Shown here: piece by piece, positions 1 through 9,414 of the stretch | Position numbering within the stretch: the stretch's first letter is position 1 | Layout of the letters: the number at the start of each line of letters is the position of its first letter | Origin: Thalassobacillus sp. CUG 92003 | GTDB taxonomy: Bacteria; Bacillota; Bacilli; Bacillales; Halobacillaceae | Assembly (NCBI RefSeq): GCF_013618635.1 | Contig: NZ_JABLSJ010000004.1 | Coordinates: 62,001-126,000, forward strand | Direction of reading: 5' to 3' | DNA: 64,000 bases | Position numbers and translations under genes: made by a program | Notes under the pieces: model-generated | Databases searched by the model: none | What the model saw: only the letters and a program-made list of their open reading frames with translations | What the model was told of the DNA's origin: nothing

Positions 1-1
1 A

Positions 2-1033
2 GCTAAAGAGGCCATGGACAAGGGTTTGACGAAGTACACCCCTTCTGGAGGTATCCCAGCCCTGAAAGCTGCCATAACGAACAAAATGAAACACGATCAA
101 CAACTGGATTATGAGGCTTCTCAGGTTATTGTAACGACCGGCGCCAAGCATGCACTATTCACATTATTCCAGGTGATGCTCAATCCGGGAGATGAAGTGA
201 TCGTACCGTCCCCCTACTGGGTAAGCTATCCTGAGCAGGTCAAATTGGCTGAAGGGCATCCGATTGTAGTGGAGGGAAAAGAAGAGAATCAATTCAAATT
301 GACGCCAGAACAATTAGAGGCTGCGATCACACCTCAAACAAAAGCGTTCATTTTGAATTCCCCAAGCAATCCGACTGGGATGATGTATACGAAAGATGAA
401 CTAGAAGCACTTGGTTCTATCTGTTTGAAGCACGGGATATGGATTGTGTCCGATGAAATCTACGAAAAGCTCATTTATACCGAGCAGCCGCATGTATCGA
501 TAGCCAGTCTTTCTGAAGCCTTGTACAATCAGACGATAATCATTAACGGTGTCTCTAAATCTCATTCCATGACGGGCTGGCGAATTGGGTATGCATTAGG
601 TAACGCACAATTGATCAAAGCGATGACTAACATGGCATCTCATTCCACCTCTAATCCGACTTCAATTGCCCAGTACGCAGCTCTAGCAGCTTACTCAGCG
701 TCAGATGACGAAATCCTTCGTATGAGAGAAGCATTCAGCGAGCGACTGGACCGTCTGTATAGTCTTGTTACCGAATGGCCCGGTGTTTCCTGTGTCAAAC
801 CACAAGGTGCATTCTATTTATTCCCGAACGTCAAGCAGGCGGTAGAACGTTGTGGATTTGCCAGTGTGGACGAATGGGTGAAAGCTCTGCTTGAGGAAGA
901 AAAAGTAGCGCTTGTGCCAGGAGCAGGTTTCGGGGCGCCAGATAATGTGCGTTTGTCTTATGCCACATCACTTGAACAGCTTGAAGAAGCATCATTACGT
1001 ATTAAACGGTTTATCGAAAAGCATCAATCATAA
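2..1033 (+). CDS. aspB: Aspartate aminotransferase, 5'-truncated by window edge
   Basis: This is a PLP-dependent class I aminotransferase that interconverts aspartate and 2-oxoglutarate with oxaloacetate and glutamate in the cytosol. The reading frame is open from base 2, so the N-terminal part (roughly 50 residues of a usual ~390) lies outside the window; the ATG at 14 is internal. Visible signs are the early YTPSGGIPALK stretch, NSPSNPTG, SDEIYEKL, and the SKSHSMTGWRIGY segment, where the Lys codon at 556-558 should carry PLP. It lies 27 bases upstream of asnS, as in B. subtilis, where aspB and asnS are neighbours. The identity is secure; substrate preference is taken from the family and synteny. 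Confidence 0.93.
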   Translation, partial: AKEAMDKGLTKYTPSGGIPALKAAITNKMKHDQQLDYEASQVIVTTGAKHALFTLFQVMLNPGDEVIVPSPYWVSYPEQVKLAEGHPIVVEGKEENQFKLTPEQLEAAITPQTKAFILNSPSNPTGMMYTKDELEALGSICLKHGIWIVSDEIYEKLIYTEQPHVSIASLSEALYNQTIIINGVSKSHSMTGWRIGYALGNAQLIKAMTNMASHSTSNPTSIAQYAALAAYSASDDEILRMREAFSERLDRLYSLVTEWPGVSCVKPQGAFYLFPNVKQAVERCGFASVDEWVKALLEEEKVALVPGAGFGAPDNVRLSYATSLEQLEEASLRIKRFIEKHQS

Positions 1034-1060
1034 TTATCGAATAGCTGGAGGTTATTAATT

Positions 1061-2353
1061 GTGAAAACGACCATATCAGAAGTGGCAAAGCATATAGGAG
1101 AAGATGTCACCATCGGGTCTTGGATTGCTAACAAACGATCCAGTGGAAAAATTGCATTTTTGCAGCTCCGTGATGGGACAGGGTTTATGCAAGGTATTGT
1201 AGTCAAAGCGGAGATAGGGGAGGAAAAGTTTCAAGAAGCTAAAGCTTTGACGCAGGAAACGTCTTTGTATGTTACGGGTACCATCGTCGAAGATGAGAGG
1301 TCTCTGTTCGGTTATGAAATGCAAATCAAAGATTTCGAGGTCATTCACGAGGCGGTTGATTATCCGATCACACCGAAAAATCATGGCACGGAATTTCTAA
1401 TGGATCATCGTCATCTATGGTTGAGATCTAAAAAGCAGCATGCAATCATGAAAGTTCGTAACGAAATCATCAGGGCAACGTATGAGTTTTTTAATGAAAA
1501 CGGTTATGTAAAAATAGACCCTCCCATTTTAACCGGGTCGTCTGCTGAAGGCACGACAGAACTCTTTCATACCCAATATTTTGATGAAGAAGCATACCTC
1601 TCCCAAAGCGGTCAATTGTATATGGAGGCTGCCGCTATGGCGTTTGGGAAAGTCTTCAGTTTCGGTCCTACCTTCCGGGCCGAAAAATCCAAAACGAGAC
1701 GTCATCTGATCGAGTTTTGGATGATCGAACCGGAAATGGCATTCATGGATCACGAAGACAGTTTGAATGTGCAAGAAAACTATGTGTCTCATATCGCGTC
1801 CTCTGTGCTTAAAAATTGCAGTCTTGAGCTGCAGACCCTTGAGCGCGATACAGCGATGCTTGAAAAGATTTCGGCGCCTTTCCCACGGATTACGTATGAT
1901 GAAGCGGTTGATATGTTGAAAGAAAAAGGCTTTGACGATATTGAATGGGGAGAAGATTTTGGCGCCCCGCATGAGACTGCCATTGCTGAAAGCTTTGACA
2001 AGCCGGTTTTCATTACCCACTACCCGAAGGATATCAAAGCGTTTTATATGAAGCCGGACCCAGATCGTTCTGATGTTGTCTTATGCGCCGATTTAATTGC
2101 ACCGGAAGGGTATGGTGAAATTGTCGGAGGGTCGCAACGGATCGATGATTTGAAGCTGATGGAACAACGCTATGATGAGCACGGTTTGACCGGAGAGGCG
2201 TATGAATGGTATCTGCAGCTGCGCCGCTATGGAAGTGTGCCCCATTCTGGATTTGGATTGGGTCTGGAACGCACTGTCGCCTGGATTGCCGGTGTAGAAC
2301 ACGTACGCGAAACCATTCCATTCCCACGTCTGCTGAACCGTTTGTATCCATAG
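1061..2353 (+). CDS. asnS: Asparaginyl-tRNA synthetase
   Basis: Class IIb aminoacyl-tRNA synthetase that charges tRNA-Asn with asparagine. At 430 residues it matches the usual AsnRS length. An N-terminal OB-fold anticodon-binding domain covers about residues 1-115 ([21 protein letters not shown]). The catalytic core shows motif 2 around [16 protein letters not shown] and motif 3 as [15 protein letters not shown] near the C terminus. The start is GTG at 1061, preceded by TGGAGG about 9 bases upstream. It is followed by a hairpin terminator, so aspB-asnS probably end as one transcript. AspRS is less likely because the length and motif spacing fit AsnRS, and the location next to dnaD supports this. 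Confidence 0.96.
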   Translation: MKTTISEVAKHIGEDVTIGSWIANKRSSGKIAFLQLRDGTGFMQGIVVKAEIGEEKFQEAKALTQETSLYVTGTIVEDERSLFGYEMQIKDFEVIHEAVDYPITPKNHGTEFLMDHRHLWLRSKKQHAIMKVRNEIIRATYEFFNENGYVKIDPPILTGSSAEGTTELFHTQYFDEEAYLSQSGQLYMEAAAMAFGKVFSFGPTFRAEKSKTRRHLIEFWMIEPEMAFMDHEDSLNVQENYVSHIASSVLKNCSLELQTLERDTAMLEKISAPFPRITYDEAVDMLKEKGFDDIEWGEDFGAPHETAIAESFDKPVFITHYPKDIKAFYMKPDPDRSDVVLCADLIAPEGYGEIVGGSQRIDDLKLMEQRYDEHGLTGEAYEWYLQLRRYGSVPHSGFGLGLERTVAWIAGVEHVRETIPFPRLLNRLYP

Positions 2354-2363
2354 GCGAGAACGT

Positions 2364-2405
2364 CAGAGGCCTGCCCATGTTAATGGTCATGGGAGGTCTT
2401 TTTTT
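2364..2405 (+). terminator. Rho-independent terminator after asnS
   Basis: An imperfect stem pairs AGGCCTGCCCATG with CATGGGAGGTCT and is followed by a run of T at about 2398-2405. Confidence 0.7.
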
Positions 2406-2462
2406 ACCATTTTCATAAACGATTCATCACCATGAAATATAAAAGCCTGAGGTGCATGCATT

Positions 2463-3155
2463 ATGGCTGAACGCCGTTATCAACATATACTGCATGATCA
2501 ATTGTCAGTACCGAAGCAATTGCTCATGCAGTACCATAAACTTGGATTGACGGAACCCGAGTTAATCGTTGTGCTTCATATTCACCATTATCTTGTCGAA
2601 GGCAATGAGTTTCCAACGCCCGAGGAGATAGCCGATTTCGTGTCCTTTTCAACAAAGGATTGTGCTGACATCTTGAGACGGCTCGTTCAAAAGCGTTTTC
2701 TAGCTATTGATCAAAAACTGAATGAGCGGAATATTTTAAATGAAAGCTACAGTTTAGAGCCGTTATGGACCACACTGTATCAAGAAGAAGCGCCTGAGGA
2801 ACAACCAGTTTATGAAAGCATCCCTGATAATCTGTTTGTCCTGTTTGAACAGGAGTTTGGACGCCCTTTGTCTCCTTTTGAAATCGAAACGATAAATATA
2901 TGGCTTGACCAGGATGAACAACAACCTTCTTTAATAAAGGCAGCGCTACGGGAAGCTGTTTTAATGGGAAAATTGAATTTCAAGTATATTGACCGTATTT
3001 TGAGAGAATGGAAGAAGAAAGGGATTCATTCTGTAGAGCAGGCACGAAAAGAAGGCAAACAGTTCCGTACAGGAAAACAAGATCATGAACAAGCCCCTCC
3101 CGAAAAGAAGCGGGACGTGTCGCTTTATTACAATTGGCTAGAGGAGGATTCTTAG
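2463..3155 (+). CDS. dnaD: DnaD replication initiation/primosome protein
   Basis: DnaD acts with DnaA, DnaB and DnaI in loading the replicative helicase at oriC and in replication restart. The 230-residue protein is the usual size: an N-terminal winged-helix oligomerisation domain (about residues 1-100, rich in EEIADFVSFSTKDCADILRRL-type helices) and a C-terminal DnaD/DnaB domain (about 125-195), followed by a basic tail with YYNWLEE near the end, typical of Bacillaceae DnaD. The start is ATG at 2463 with GAGGTG upstream. It lies 10 bases before nth, so the two are likely cotranscribed. Function is from family and conserved order asnS-dnaD-nth. Confidence 0.93.
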   Translation: MAERRYQHILHDQLSVPKQLLMQYHKLGLTEPELIVVLHIHHYLVEGNEFPTPEEIADFVSFSTKDCADILRRLVQKRFLAIDQKLNERNILNESYSLEPLWTTLYQEEAPEEQPVYESIPDNLFVLFEQEFGRPLSPFEIETINIWLDQDEQQPSLIKAALREAVLMGKLNFKYIDRILREWKKKGIHSVEQARKEGKQFRTGKQDHEQAPPEKKRDVSLYYNWLEEDS

Positions 3156-3165
3156 GAGGTCATTT

Positions 3166-3831
3166 ATGTTGAACCAAAGTCAAATCCGCTACTGCCTCGA
3201 TGTCTTTGCTGATATGTTTCCGGAGGCAAAGTGTGAATTAGCGCACCGTAATTCATTTGAGTTGCTGATTGCTGTCGTACTATCCGCTCAGTGCACAGAT
3301 GCGCTGGTCAATAAAGTAACCAGCCAGTTATTCCAAAAATATCAATCTCCCGAGGATTTTCTAGCCGTTCCGATTGAGGAACTTCAAACTGATATTCGTT
3401 CCATCGGTCTTTATCGTAATAAATCGAAAAACATCAGGAAACTCTGCCAAACGCTGCTTGATAAATTTGAGGGCGAAGTGCCGCAAACAAAAGCAGAGCT
3501 GGAGAGTTTGTCTGGTGTGGGTAGAAAAACAGCGAACGTGGTGGCTTCGGTGGCGTTTGACGAACCGGCAATCGCTGTCGATACCCATGTCGAACGTGTT
3601 GCTAAGCGGCTTGGAATCTGCCGCTGGAAAGACTCTGTTCTCGAAGTGGAAAAGACTCTCATGCGTAAGATTCCGAAAGAAGAATGGAGCATAACGCATC
3701 ATCGTATGATTTATTTTGGACGCTACCATTGTAAATCACAACGGCCGGAGTGTGAGTCATGCCAACTACTCGTGCTATGTCGGGAAGGTAAGAAACGTAT
3801 GAAAAAAGAAGAAGGTGTGGCTTATGAATGA
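3166..3831 (+). CDS. nth: Endonuclease III (DNA glycosylase/AP lyase)
   Basis: Removes oxidised pyrimidines from DNA and cleaves the abasic site (base excision repair). The 221-residue protein has the helix-hairpin-helix LSGVGRKTANV with catalytic Lys121, the catalytic Asp139 in AVDTHVERV, and a C-terminal [4Fe-4S] motif with Cys189, Cys196, Cys199 and Cys205 (C-x6-C-x2-C-x5-C). GGAGG precedes the ATG closely. Its 3' end overlaps the next gene by 8 bases, indicating translational coupling with ypoC. All key residues are present. Confidence 0.97.
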   Translation: MLNQSQIRYCLDVFADMFPEAKCELAHRNSFELLIAVVLSAQCTDALVNKVTSQLFQKYQSPEDFLAVPIEELQTDIRSIGLYRNKSKNIRKLCQTLLDKFEGEVPQTKAELESLSGVGRKTANVVASVAFDEPAIAVDTHVERVAKRLGICRWKDSVLEVEKTLMRKIPKEEWSITHHRMIYFGRYHCKSQRPECESCQLLVLCREGKKRMKKEEGVAYE

Positions 3832-4183
3832 GCAGGCTCAAACCTTCATCGAACAGTGGAAATGGGAACATGAAAACATTTCAGCTTATTACCACCACCG
3901 CCAATACCAAGACGCCGTTCCACCTATGAACAAACATCTGGTTCAATTTCATCACGCCTTATACAACTTGAATGAGCAAGCCTACACGGAGACCGCAGAA
4001 CTTTCCGATGATCTGGCTGGTTTTGATTATGCGCCATTGAACGTTAAGGAACGGCTGGAGTTCATCTCCGAACAACCTCATCAATATTACGCTTATATTC
4101 AACTTAATGAACTATTTAAAGAGTTAGAGAAATTGGTTGCCAAAGCAAACGTTCAAAGAGAAATAAAAAAAAGGGACACTTAA
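3824..4183 (+). CDS. ypoC: YpoC-like small protein
   Basis: A 119-residue mostly helical cytosolic protein of unknown function; the assignment to YpoC rests mainly on position directly after nth and before ponA. The ATG at 3824 is preferred over a GTG at 3815 because AGAAGG lies about 9 bases before it. The gene overlaps the end of nth by 8 bases. The sequence has many aromatic and charged residues (YYHHRQYQD early, DDLAGFDYAPLNVKERLEFI centrally) and no membrane segment. It is shorter than I recall for B. subtilis YpoC, so orthology is moderate. Confidence 0.65.
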   Translation: MNEQAQTFIEQWKWEHENISAYYHHRQYQDAVPPMNKHLVQFHHALYNLNEQAYTETAELSDDLAGFDYAPLNVKERLEFISEQPHQYYAYIQLNELFKELEKLVAKANVQREIKKRDT

Positions 4184-4278
4184 GGTAGGAAAAATCCAAA
4201 AGGAGATAACGGGAGATTCGTTATCGTAGTAGAGACAGGGTTGGAATAACAGGTTTTAACTGAATAATCGACATGAAG

Positions 4279-4337
4279 AAAAGACCTCCAATATAGACCA
4301 ATGAACACATCGGTTGTCTATTGAAGGTCTTTTTTTA
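4279..4337. terminator. Bidirectional terminator between ypoC and ponA
   Basis: AAGACCTCCAATATAGAC pairs with GTCTATTGAAGGTCTT, with T-rich ends on both strands, and lies between convergent genes. A separate small hairpin GATAACG-N7-CGTTATC lies at 4205-4225. Confidence 0.75.
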
Positions 4338-4397
4338 ATGCATTATTTTTCTATTGAAGCACGAGTACACAGTTTCAACCTTTCTGAATATCGTGTT

Positions 4398-7172
4398 TTA
4401 CGCAGCTTCGTCATTGTTGCTGTTAGAGTTTTGATTGGTATTTGAGTTAGAACCGTTTTCGCTCTGTGTTCCATCTTGACCGTTAGATCCGTCCCCGGAG
4501 CCATCCCCGGAGCCGTCGCCGGAGCCATCACCAGCGCCATCACCGGAGCCGTCCCCGGAACCGTCGCCGGAGCCATCCCCGGATCCATCGCCGGAGCCAT
4601 CCCCGGAGCCGTCGCCGGAACCGTCGCCGGATCCATCGCCGGAGCCATCCCCGGAGCCGTCGCCGGAATCGTCGCCGGAGCCATCCCCGGATCCATCACC
4701 GGATCCATCCCCGGAACCGTCGCCGGATCCATCCCCGGAGCCATCGCCGGATCCATCACCGGAACCATCCCCGTGGCCATCGCCGGAGTCTTCACCAGAA
4801 TCTTCGCCAGATTCGTCTTCTGATTCGTCGCCATTTTCATTTTCTTCTTCCTCTTCTGATTCGTCTCCAGGCACAGATACTTCAACTGTAGAAGCTTCGC
4901 TGCTTTGGCTGCCTCCACCATCACTTGTCGCGACAACGCTAAACTGATACGTGGCACCAGCTTCAACGTTAGTGACCTGTTGTTGGGTTTCTTTTGTTGT
5001 TGTTAACCCTTGTTGTGAGCCACCATCGATACTGGCGGAAACGTCAAACGAAACATTCTCTGCATCGCCGTAGGACCAGGATAGCTGAATCGTGTTATTT
5101 TCTTCGTTGTATTCAGCTGATAATGATTCTACAGGATCCAATTGATCGAATTGTTCTGACACTTCACTCGGTTTATTGTCAACATGGAATAGTTCGGTGA
5201 CAATTTCCGATTCAGGCGTATAATCGCTCGGCAATTTAGCTGGTTGGGAGCCTTTTTCCACTTCAACCCACTCTACTGTATCCGGTTTGACAAAATCAGA
5301 AGTTTCTTTGCCCTCAGATAGGGTGCCCATGACGGACCTGAAGAGGGTTTGCGGCACTTGTTTTTGGCTGCTGCTCAGATTTGTGTTATCCGAGTAGCCG
5401 CTCCATATTGAGACAGAGTAGTTGGTTGTATACCCCGTAAACCAGGAATCAGGCGTGACATTATCGCCGATATTCGTTGTTCCTGTTTTACCAGCTACAG
5501 GTAAGCCTGAGATGTTCGCAGCCGTTCCGGTGCCTTCAGTCACAACCGATTTAAGCATGGAAGACATCATAAACGCAGTATGTTTTTCCATTGCTTGGCT
5601 CGTATCCGGTTTAAGATCGATCGTTCTCCCATCAGGCAGTTCAACTTTACGAACGGAGAAAGGCTCTGTATACATGCCTTCATTACCAAAGGCAGCATAG
5701 GCGCCCGCCATTTGTAACGGATTCACAACGGCATCCGCACCTCCAATGGCTTCGGTCAATTTAATATTATCATTGGGAAATGTTATGCCTAAGCCATTCG
5801 CAAAATCTTTCGCTGTTTGCGTCCCGATTTCGTTCAACGTTTTTAAGGCAGGAATATTACGCGAGTCTACCAAGGCCTCGCGCATGGTAATCCAACCTTT
5901 GAAATTATCGTCATAGTTATTCGGGTTATATTCACCAAATTGTGTCTCTTCGTCATTAATTTGGTGATAAGTGGACCATTTTTGTGACTCGATAGCCGGA
6001 CCGTAGGCTAATAAAGGCTTGAATGTTGAACCAGCTTGATTTTCTGATTCGGTGGCAATGTTGAAATTACCTCGCTGGTAATCACGTCCACCACCTAGCG
6101 CCCGAATGGCACCGCTTTGGGTGTCGGTAACGGCTATACCAGATTCGAATTTATCATCCGAAAAGGAGACGGGCCCTTCGTCGCTTAAGACCTGTTCAAC
6201 ATGCTCCTGAGCGCTTCGGTCTAACGTTGTGTAGATTTTCAAGCCGTCTTTGAATATATCGACACCATCAAGTTTCTTTTTGACTTCTTTTTGCACACGG
6301 TCGATGAAGGCATCGTACGGGGTATCCCGGTCAGGTTTAGGTCCGATGAATTCCTCCATATTGACTTGTTTTGCTTCTTCCGCTTCTTCTTCACTGATTT
6401 TATCGTGCTGGACCATCAAATTTAATACGGTGCCCATACGCTCTTTAGCTAATTCGGGATGTTGATAAGGGTCATAACCCGAAGGCCGCTGAGGCAGCCC
6501 GGCAAGCATGGCAGCTTGTGACAAATTGAGTTCATTTAAATCTTCCACACCAAAATACGTTTCTGCTGCTTCAGCCACCCCGTAGGAATTTTGTCCATAA
6601 TAGATTTTGTTCAAATACATTTCCAATATTTTATCTTTTGAATAATCCTGGTCCAATTTAATGGCTAAATACTGTTCTTGCACTTTGCGCTCCAACGTTT
6701 TCGCGTTGGAAAGATAAGAGTTTTTCACCACTTGTTGCGTGATCGTACTTGCACCTTGAGCGCCGAATCCTTGCGTAATATTGGCCCAAACGGCTGCCCC
6801 AATACGACGGAAGTCAATGCCCATATGGTCATAAAATCGAGCGTCCTCTGTAGCGATGACTGCGTTTTTAAGTACGTCAGGGATATCTTCGTGACTGATT
6901 TTAGTCCGTCGTTCTGCGCCGGCTAAATCCGTTACATTTTCATCATTTTGATCGAGTATTTGAGAAGAAACAGGGTCAGATAATTTATCTTCATCCAGAG
7001 CAGGAGCCTTAGAAATATAGTAAGCAAACAGGCTTCCTCCGCCGATAAACATTACGAGACCGACTAAAAGAATCGACATGATGATCTTTTTCAATAGAGG
7101 CTTTCGTTTGCTATGTTTCGCTTTTTCCTTTTGCTGTCTTCTGGCTGTGCGAGACTGGCTTTCATTTGCCAT
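4398..7172 (-). CDS. ponA: Class A penicillin-binding protein 1 with FN3 domain and long GDGS tail
   Basis: Bifunctional peptidoglycan glycosyltransferase/transpeptidase anchored in the membrane. The 924-residue protein has a basic cytosolic N terminus, one membrane segment (about residues 29-52), a GT51 domain with the catalytic Glu109 in [10 protein letters not shown], and a transpeptidase domain with STFK (Ser382, Lys385), SRN (437-439) and KTG (562-564). A fibronectin type III domain follows (about 675-770). The rest is an acidic tail of about 25 tandem Gly-Asp-Gly-Ser units ending in an Asn/Ser-rich stretch. GGAGG lies about 9 bases before the ATG. It is divergent from nothing and sits 17 bases after recU, as in B. 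subtilis recU-ponA. The tail is unusually long for a PBP1. Confidence 0.96.
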   Translation of the reverse strand: MANESQSRTARRQQKEKAKHSKRKPLLKKIIMSILLVGLVMFIGGGSLFAYYISKAPALDEDKLSDPVSSQILDQNDENVTDLAGAERRTKISHEDIPDVLKNAVIATEDARFYDHMGIDFRRIGAAVWANITQGFGAQGASTITQQVVKNSYLSNAKTLERKVQEQYLAIKLDQDYSKDKILEMYLNKIYYGQNSYGVAEAAETYFGVEDLNELNLSQAAMLAGLPQRPSGYDPYQHPELAKERMGTVLNLMVQHDKISEEEAEEAKQVNMEEFIGPKPDRDTPYDAFIDRVQKEVKKKLDGVDIFKDGLKIYTTLDRSAQEHVEQVLSDEGPVSFSDDKFESGIAVTDTQSGAIRALGGGRDYQRGNFNIATESENQAGSTFKPLLAYGPAIESQKWSTYHQINDEETQFGEYNPNNYDDNFKGWITMREALVDSRNIPALKTLNEIGTQTAKDFANGLGITFPNDNIKLTEAIGGADAVVNPLQMAGAYAAFGNEGMYTEPFSVRKVELPDGRTIDLKPDTSQAMEKHTAFMMSSMLKSVVTEGTGTAANISGLPVAGKTGTTNIGDNVTPDSWFTGYTTNYSVSIWSGYSDNTNLSSSQKQVPQTLFRSVMGTLSEGKETSDFVKPDTVEWVEVEKGSQPAKLPSDYTPESEIVTELFHVDNKPSEVSEQFDQLDPVESLSAEYNEENNTIQLSWSYGDAENVSFDVSASIDGGSQQGLTTTKETQQQVTNVEAGATYQFSVVATSDGGGSQSSEASTVEVSVPGDESEEEEENENGDESEDESGEDSGEDSGDGHGDGSGDGSGDGSGDGSGDGSGDGSGDGSGDGSGDDSGDGSGDGSGDGSGDGSGDGSGDGSGDGSGDGSGDGSGDGSGDGAGDGSGDGSGDGSGDGSNGQDGTQSENGSNSNTNQNSNSNNDEAA
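4486..4785 (-). repeat. ponA: 12-bp coding tandem repeats (GDGS tail of ponA)
   Basis: About 25 consecutive 12-base units encode Gly-Asp-Gly-Ser, with single GDDS, GDGA and GDGH variants. Third codon positions vary between neighbouring units (cc/cg/ca endings of the plus-strand copy), so the peptide is conserved while the DNA drifts. Other frames on both strands stay open only because of the repeat. Confidence 0.95.
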
Positions 7173-7189
7173 TGTTCATTTCCTCCATT

Positions 7190-7777
7190 TCAAAAATAGA
7201 GCTTATCTAAAATTTTGATATAGTTGATACGTGCTTGATAATGAAAGGGTATAAGTTCACCATTATTTTTCACATAATCATAAGGGATCGATTTTCTTCC
7301 TCCCTTATATTGTTCGTCCCAGAACGAAAAAAGTTTCACTGCAGGCAATAAAAATGTTTCATCAAGCGGGGTGAACTTGATGATAAAGAAACAGAGTCCC
7401 CCATGTTCCACTACGGCTTTCATATGGTCAATTTGATGTTGATGAATATTACTGAATGGAAAAGATGTCTTGTTCCGTGTTTCTTTTGCTTCAAAATCAA
7501 TATAATGACTGCGATAAATACCATTATAATCGGTGGTTGATGGTTGTTTGAAATAAGCTTCTTTTATAACGGCTGCACTACGTTTGGGGTAGTCAACATT
7601 CACGATTTGAACCGGCGTCGGCTTTTTGTGAATGACCGCAATGCCAGCGCTCTGATAATAGGCATTCGTATGATTGATATCCTCCTCGAGTGACATACCG
7701 CGGTTCCCAAAATGTTTCTCGGTTCGAGAAGCCTTAGGTTGACTGGACCGAGCTCGTTTTCCATTCGGATAGTTCAC
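7190..7777 (-). CDS. recU: Holliday junction resolvase RecU
   Basis: Cuts four-way DNA junctions during recombination and chromosome segregation. The diagnostic catalytic block [20 protein letters not shown] (Asp and Glu/Lys metal-binding residues) and the [12 protein letters not shown] and [15 protein letters not shown] segments are present. The start is taken as GTG at 7777, giving MNYPNGKR..., because GGAGG lies 7 bases upstream and family members begin with M-x-YPNGK; the in-frame ATG at 7783 is only one base from GGAGG. Length is 195 residues, close to the family's ~200. It is transcribed just ahead of ponA with a 17-base gap, forming the conserved recU-ponA operon. Confidence 0.95.
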   Translation of the reverse strand: MNYPNGKRARSSQPKASRTEKHFGNRGMSLEEDINHTNAYYQSAGIAVIHKKPTPVQIVNVDYPKRSAAVIKEAYFKQPSTTDYNGIYRSHYIDFEAKETRNKTSFPFSNIHQHQIDHMKAVVEHGGLCFFIIKFTPLDETFLLPAVKLFSFWDEQYKGGRKSIPYDYVKNNGELIPFHYQARINYIKILDKLYF

Positions 7778-7805
7778 TAGCATACCTCCCTATAGCCATG
7801 AGAGT

Positions 7806-7814
7806 ATCATATCA
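7806..7814 (-). promoter_or_regulatory. Possible extended -10 promoter for recU-ponA
   Basis: On the minus strand TGATATGAT (TGn plus TATGAT) lies about 30 bases upstream of recU. No convincing -35 box is seen, which extended -10 promoters tolerate. Confidence 0.35.
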
Positions 7815-8011
7815 AAAAATGAACGAAAATGAGAACTAAAATAATTCCTTATTTATTATTATATCTGGAAAGGAATTTGGAACACAAAGCATTTTCGAAA
7901 ACGACTAGATCCATTACATATATCTAATTCGGGAAAAGAGGTCTTCTTTCGGGGGAGGTTTTCATGTAAGTTACATCCGTGCCCTTTGAAATGGAACGCT
8001 TCCTTGATACA
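7815..8011. other. AT-rich spacer without recognised genes
   Basis: Between the recU promoter region and the sspM terminator I see no open frame with a ribosome site and no clear repeat. Confidence 0.5.
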
Positions 8012-8051
8012 CAAAAATGCCGAACTGATTTATACGAAATCGTTCGGCATT
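8012..8051 (-). terminator. Terminator of sspM
   Basis: A perfect 10-bp stem AATGCCGAAC/GTTCGGCATT is followed on the minus strand by TTTTTG, about 60 bases after the sspM stop codon. Confidence 0.65.
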
Positions 8052-8112
8052 GTTCTGATACATTCAGCTTATTCTCATCCTGAATTTTCATTTAGTGGTA
8101 CCTGCTTTTTGT

Positions 8113-8205
8113 CTACGTAGCAGGTCTGTTTTCTCCATCGATTTTCGGGTTACCTGTCTTTTCAGTCGGCTTTGGTTTCTTTTTTAACGGCTGCTTTTTT
8201 TTCAT
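8113..8205 (-). CDS. sspM: Small acid-soluble spore protein M
   Basis: A 30-codon gene. The product begins MKKKQPLKKKPKP, is very basic, and ends in DGENRPAT; B. subtilis SspM (34 residues) has the same plan, with a Lys-rich start and an NRPST end, and its gene also lies in the recU-ypp region. SspM is a minor protein made in the forespore and packed into the spore core. AAGGAGG lies about 9 bases before the ATG at 8205, and a terminator follows. I did not find a convincing sigma-G promoter. Its presence implies the organism sporulates. Identification rests on end motif, charge pattern and location. Confidence 0.75.
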   Translation of the reverse strand: MKKKQPLKKKPKPTEKTGNPKIDGENRPAT

Positions 8206-8360
8206 TTTAATTCCTCCTTATATTGTGTCGATTGCTCAGTTATAAGACTGCCTTACTTTGACAATTATTGTAGGTTTGCTACTAGTCTTGTCATCCTGGC
8301 AGGAGATATACACCCCTTAAAGAATAGACATACTAAACAAGTCTGAAAGGGGCTTTTCTC

Positions 8361-8639
8361 ATGGTAACGAAATCACCTGATTTTCATGTGTCAAAGCAAG
8401 AATTTGAAGAAGGTCTTGGCCGAATGATTGAAAAATTTCGTGTTTTGGATAAACGCATTTCTTTGAAAGCCGATGATGTTGTTTTCACAATGGCTGTTTC
8501 GCACCGCAAAGAGATAGATAAGCTCCAGACAGAAATCTTGAAATTGCGGGAAGAAGTTAAGCAATTACGCCGCTCGCACAAAGAACTGTATTTATCACAA
8601 GCCACCTTGCAGCCTGTAAAACGAAGGACAACTGGTTGA
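8361..8639 (+). CDS. Hypothetical coiled-coil protein (92 aa)
   Basis: I do not recognise this family. The protein is charged and helical, with a coiled-coil-like stretch at about residues 50-78 (HRKEIDKLQTEILKLREE, then VKQLRRSHKEL), and no signal peptide or membrane segment. AAAGGGG lies 8 bases upstream of the ATG. Upstream at 8329-8335 is CATACTA, which resembles the -10 element of forespore sigma factors, with GATATA 18 bases before it; this is suggestive only. It is 60 bases upstream of yppE and may be cotranscribed with it. By position it may replace yppD-type genes of B. subtilis. Confidence 0.7.
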   Translation: MVTKSPDFHVSKQEFEEGLGRMIEKFRVLDKRISLKADDVVFTMAVSHRKEIDKLQTEILKLREEVKQLRRSHKELYLSQATLQPVKRRTTG

Positions 8640-8699
8640 GACACCTGCTAGGCATGGAGGAAAATCCATGATAAGGTAGACGGTGAAGGGTGATGCTTT

Positions 8700-9071
8700 A
8701 TGTCTGATATCCAACAACTGTCCTGGAACATAAAAGAATTAGTTGATGATTTGCACGAGCGGTTTATCCAAGCAGAAGAGGCTGTCGATAAAAAAGATAG
8801 AGAATTTTTTGAGCGAGTAAAGGTCGAAACCAAGCCCATGTTCGAATTAGCAAAGGATTGGCTGAGCCAGGCCGAAGAGTTTGTGAAGAGACGGGATGTT
8901 AATGTGCACCCTACTCAAGTGCAGTCAACCTACGAAAATGTTGAAATGCTTATTCTCCATGGTTATTATGCCGACGTTCCTAAAAAACGATTCAAGGAAA
9001 TGTATCGGTCGGTTCATTATGTTGTCGATATGATTCTTACTGATTGGGAGAACCGTGAGGAAGCTGAATGA
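8700..9071 (+). CDS. yppE: YppE family protein (DUF1798)
   Basis: A 123-residue helical bundle protein of unknown function, same length as B. subtilis YppE. It is acidic and amphipathic, with no signal or membrane segment; the pattern NIKELVDDLHERF, DREFFERVK and a C-terminal YRSVHYVVDMIL helix fits the family. AAGGGTG precedes the ATG. A terminator overlaps its last codons. Its location near recU/ponA/sspM matches the ypp cluster of Bacillus. Function is unknown. Confidence 0.8.
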   Translation: MSDIQQLSWNIKELVDDLHERFIQAEEAVDKKDREFFERVKVETKPMFELAKDWLSQAEEFVKRRDVNVHPTQVQSTYENVEMLILHGYYADVPKKRFKEMYRSVHYVVDMILTDWENREEAE

Positions 9072-9091
9072 CCCATTCGGCTTCTTTTTTT
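9060..9091 (+). terminator. Terminator overlapping the yppE stop
   Basis: GAAGCTGAATG pairs with CATTCGGCTTC around a three-base loop and is followed by seven or more T. The left arm is inside the last codons of yppE. Confidence 0.85.
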
Positions 9092-9228
9092 GTGGACTCT
9101 ATTTCGGGAGTCATCCTGCCCCCATAATTCACGCATAACAATTTATGACCAACTTTTTTTACAAAGAGTTTTGAATCCTGAACAAGGTGTTATACGTATG
9201 AACTGATATCGGGCAGGTGAGAGGTGAC

Positions 9229-9414
9229 ATGAAACTTATCCTGGCATTCTTATTAAGTTTTCTGCAAATGGCCGGTGCTCTACTATTCTTTTTTAATTGG
9301 TTCTGGGGGTTAGTCCTATTTGGCAGCAGCCATATGGTAACAATCGGTCTGATCATCCTGTTATGGAAAGAAAAACAAGCTGAGGAGGGATTAGATGATT
9401 ATCGTGACTACTGA
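9229..9414 (+). CDS. Small membrane protein (61 aa)
   Basis: Two hydrophobic segments, roughly residues 3-22 and 24-46, with a charged tail KEKQAEEGLDDYRDY, predict a small integral membrane protein of unknown function. ATG 9229 is chosen over GTG 9217 because GAGGTG lies just upstream at 9221-9226. Its end overlaps the next gene by 20 bases in another frame, so translation of the two is probably coupled. Confidence 0.65.
   Translation: MKLILAFLLSFLQMAGALLFFFNWFWGLVLFGSSHMVTIGLIILLWKEKQAEEGLDDYRDY

Noticed and set aside
4343-4966. Long open frames in other phases across the GDGS repeat (4343-4966 minus, 4476-4823 plus)
   Set aside because: They exist only because a 12-base unit without stops is repeated; they have no ribosome sites, and their Met/Pro/Ala or Gly/Ala repeats are shadows of the ponA tail.
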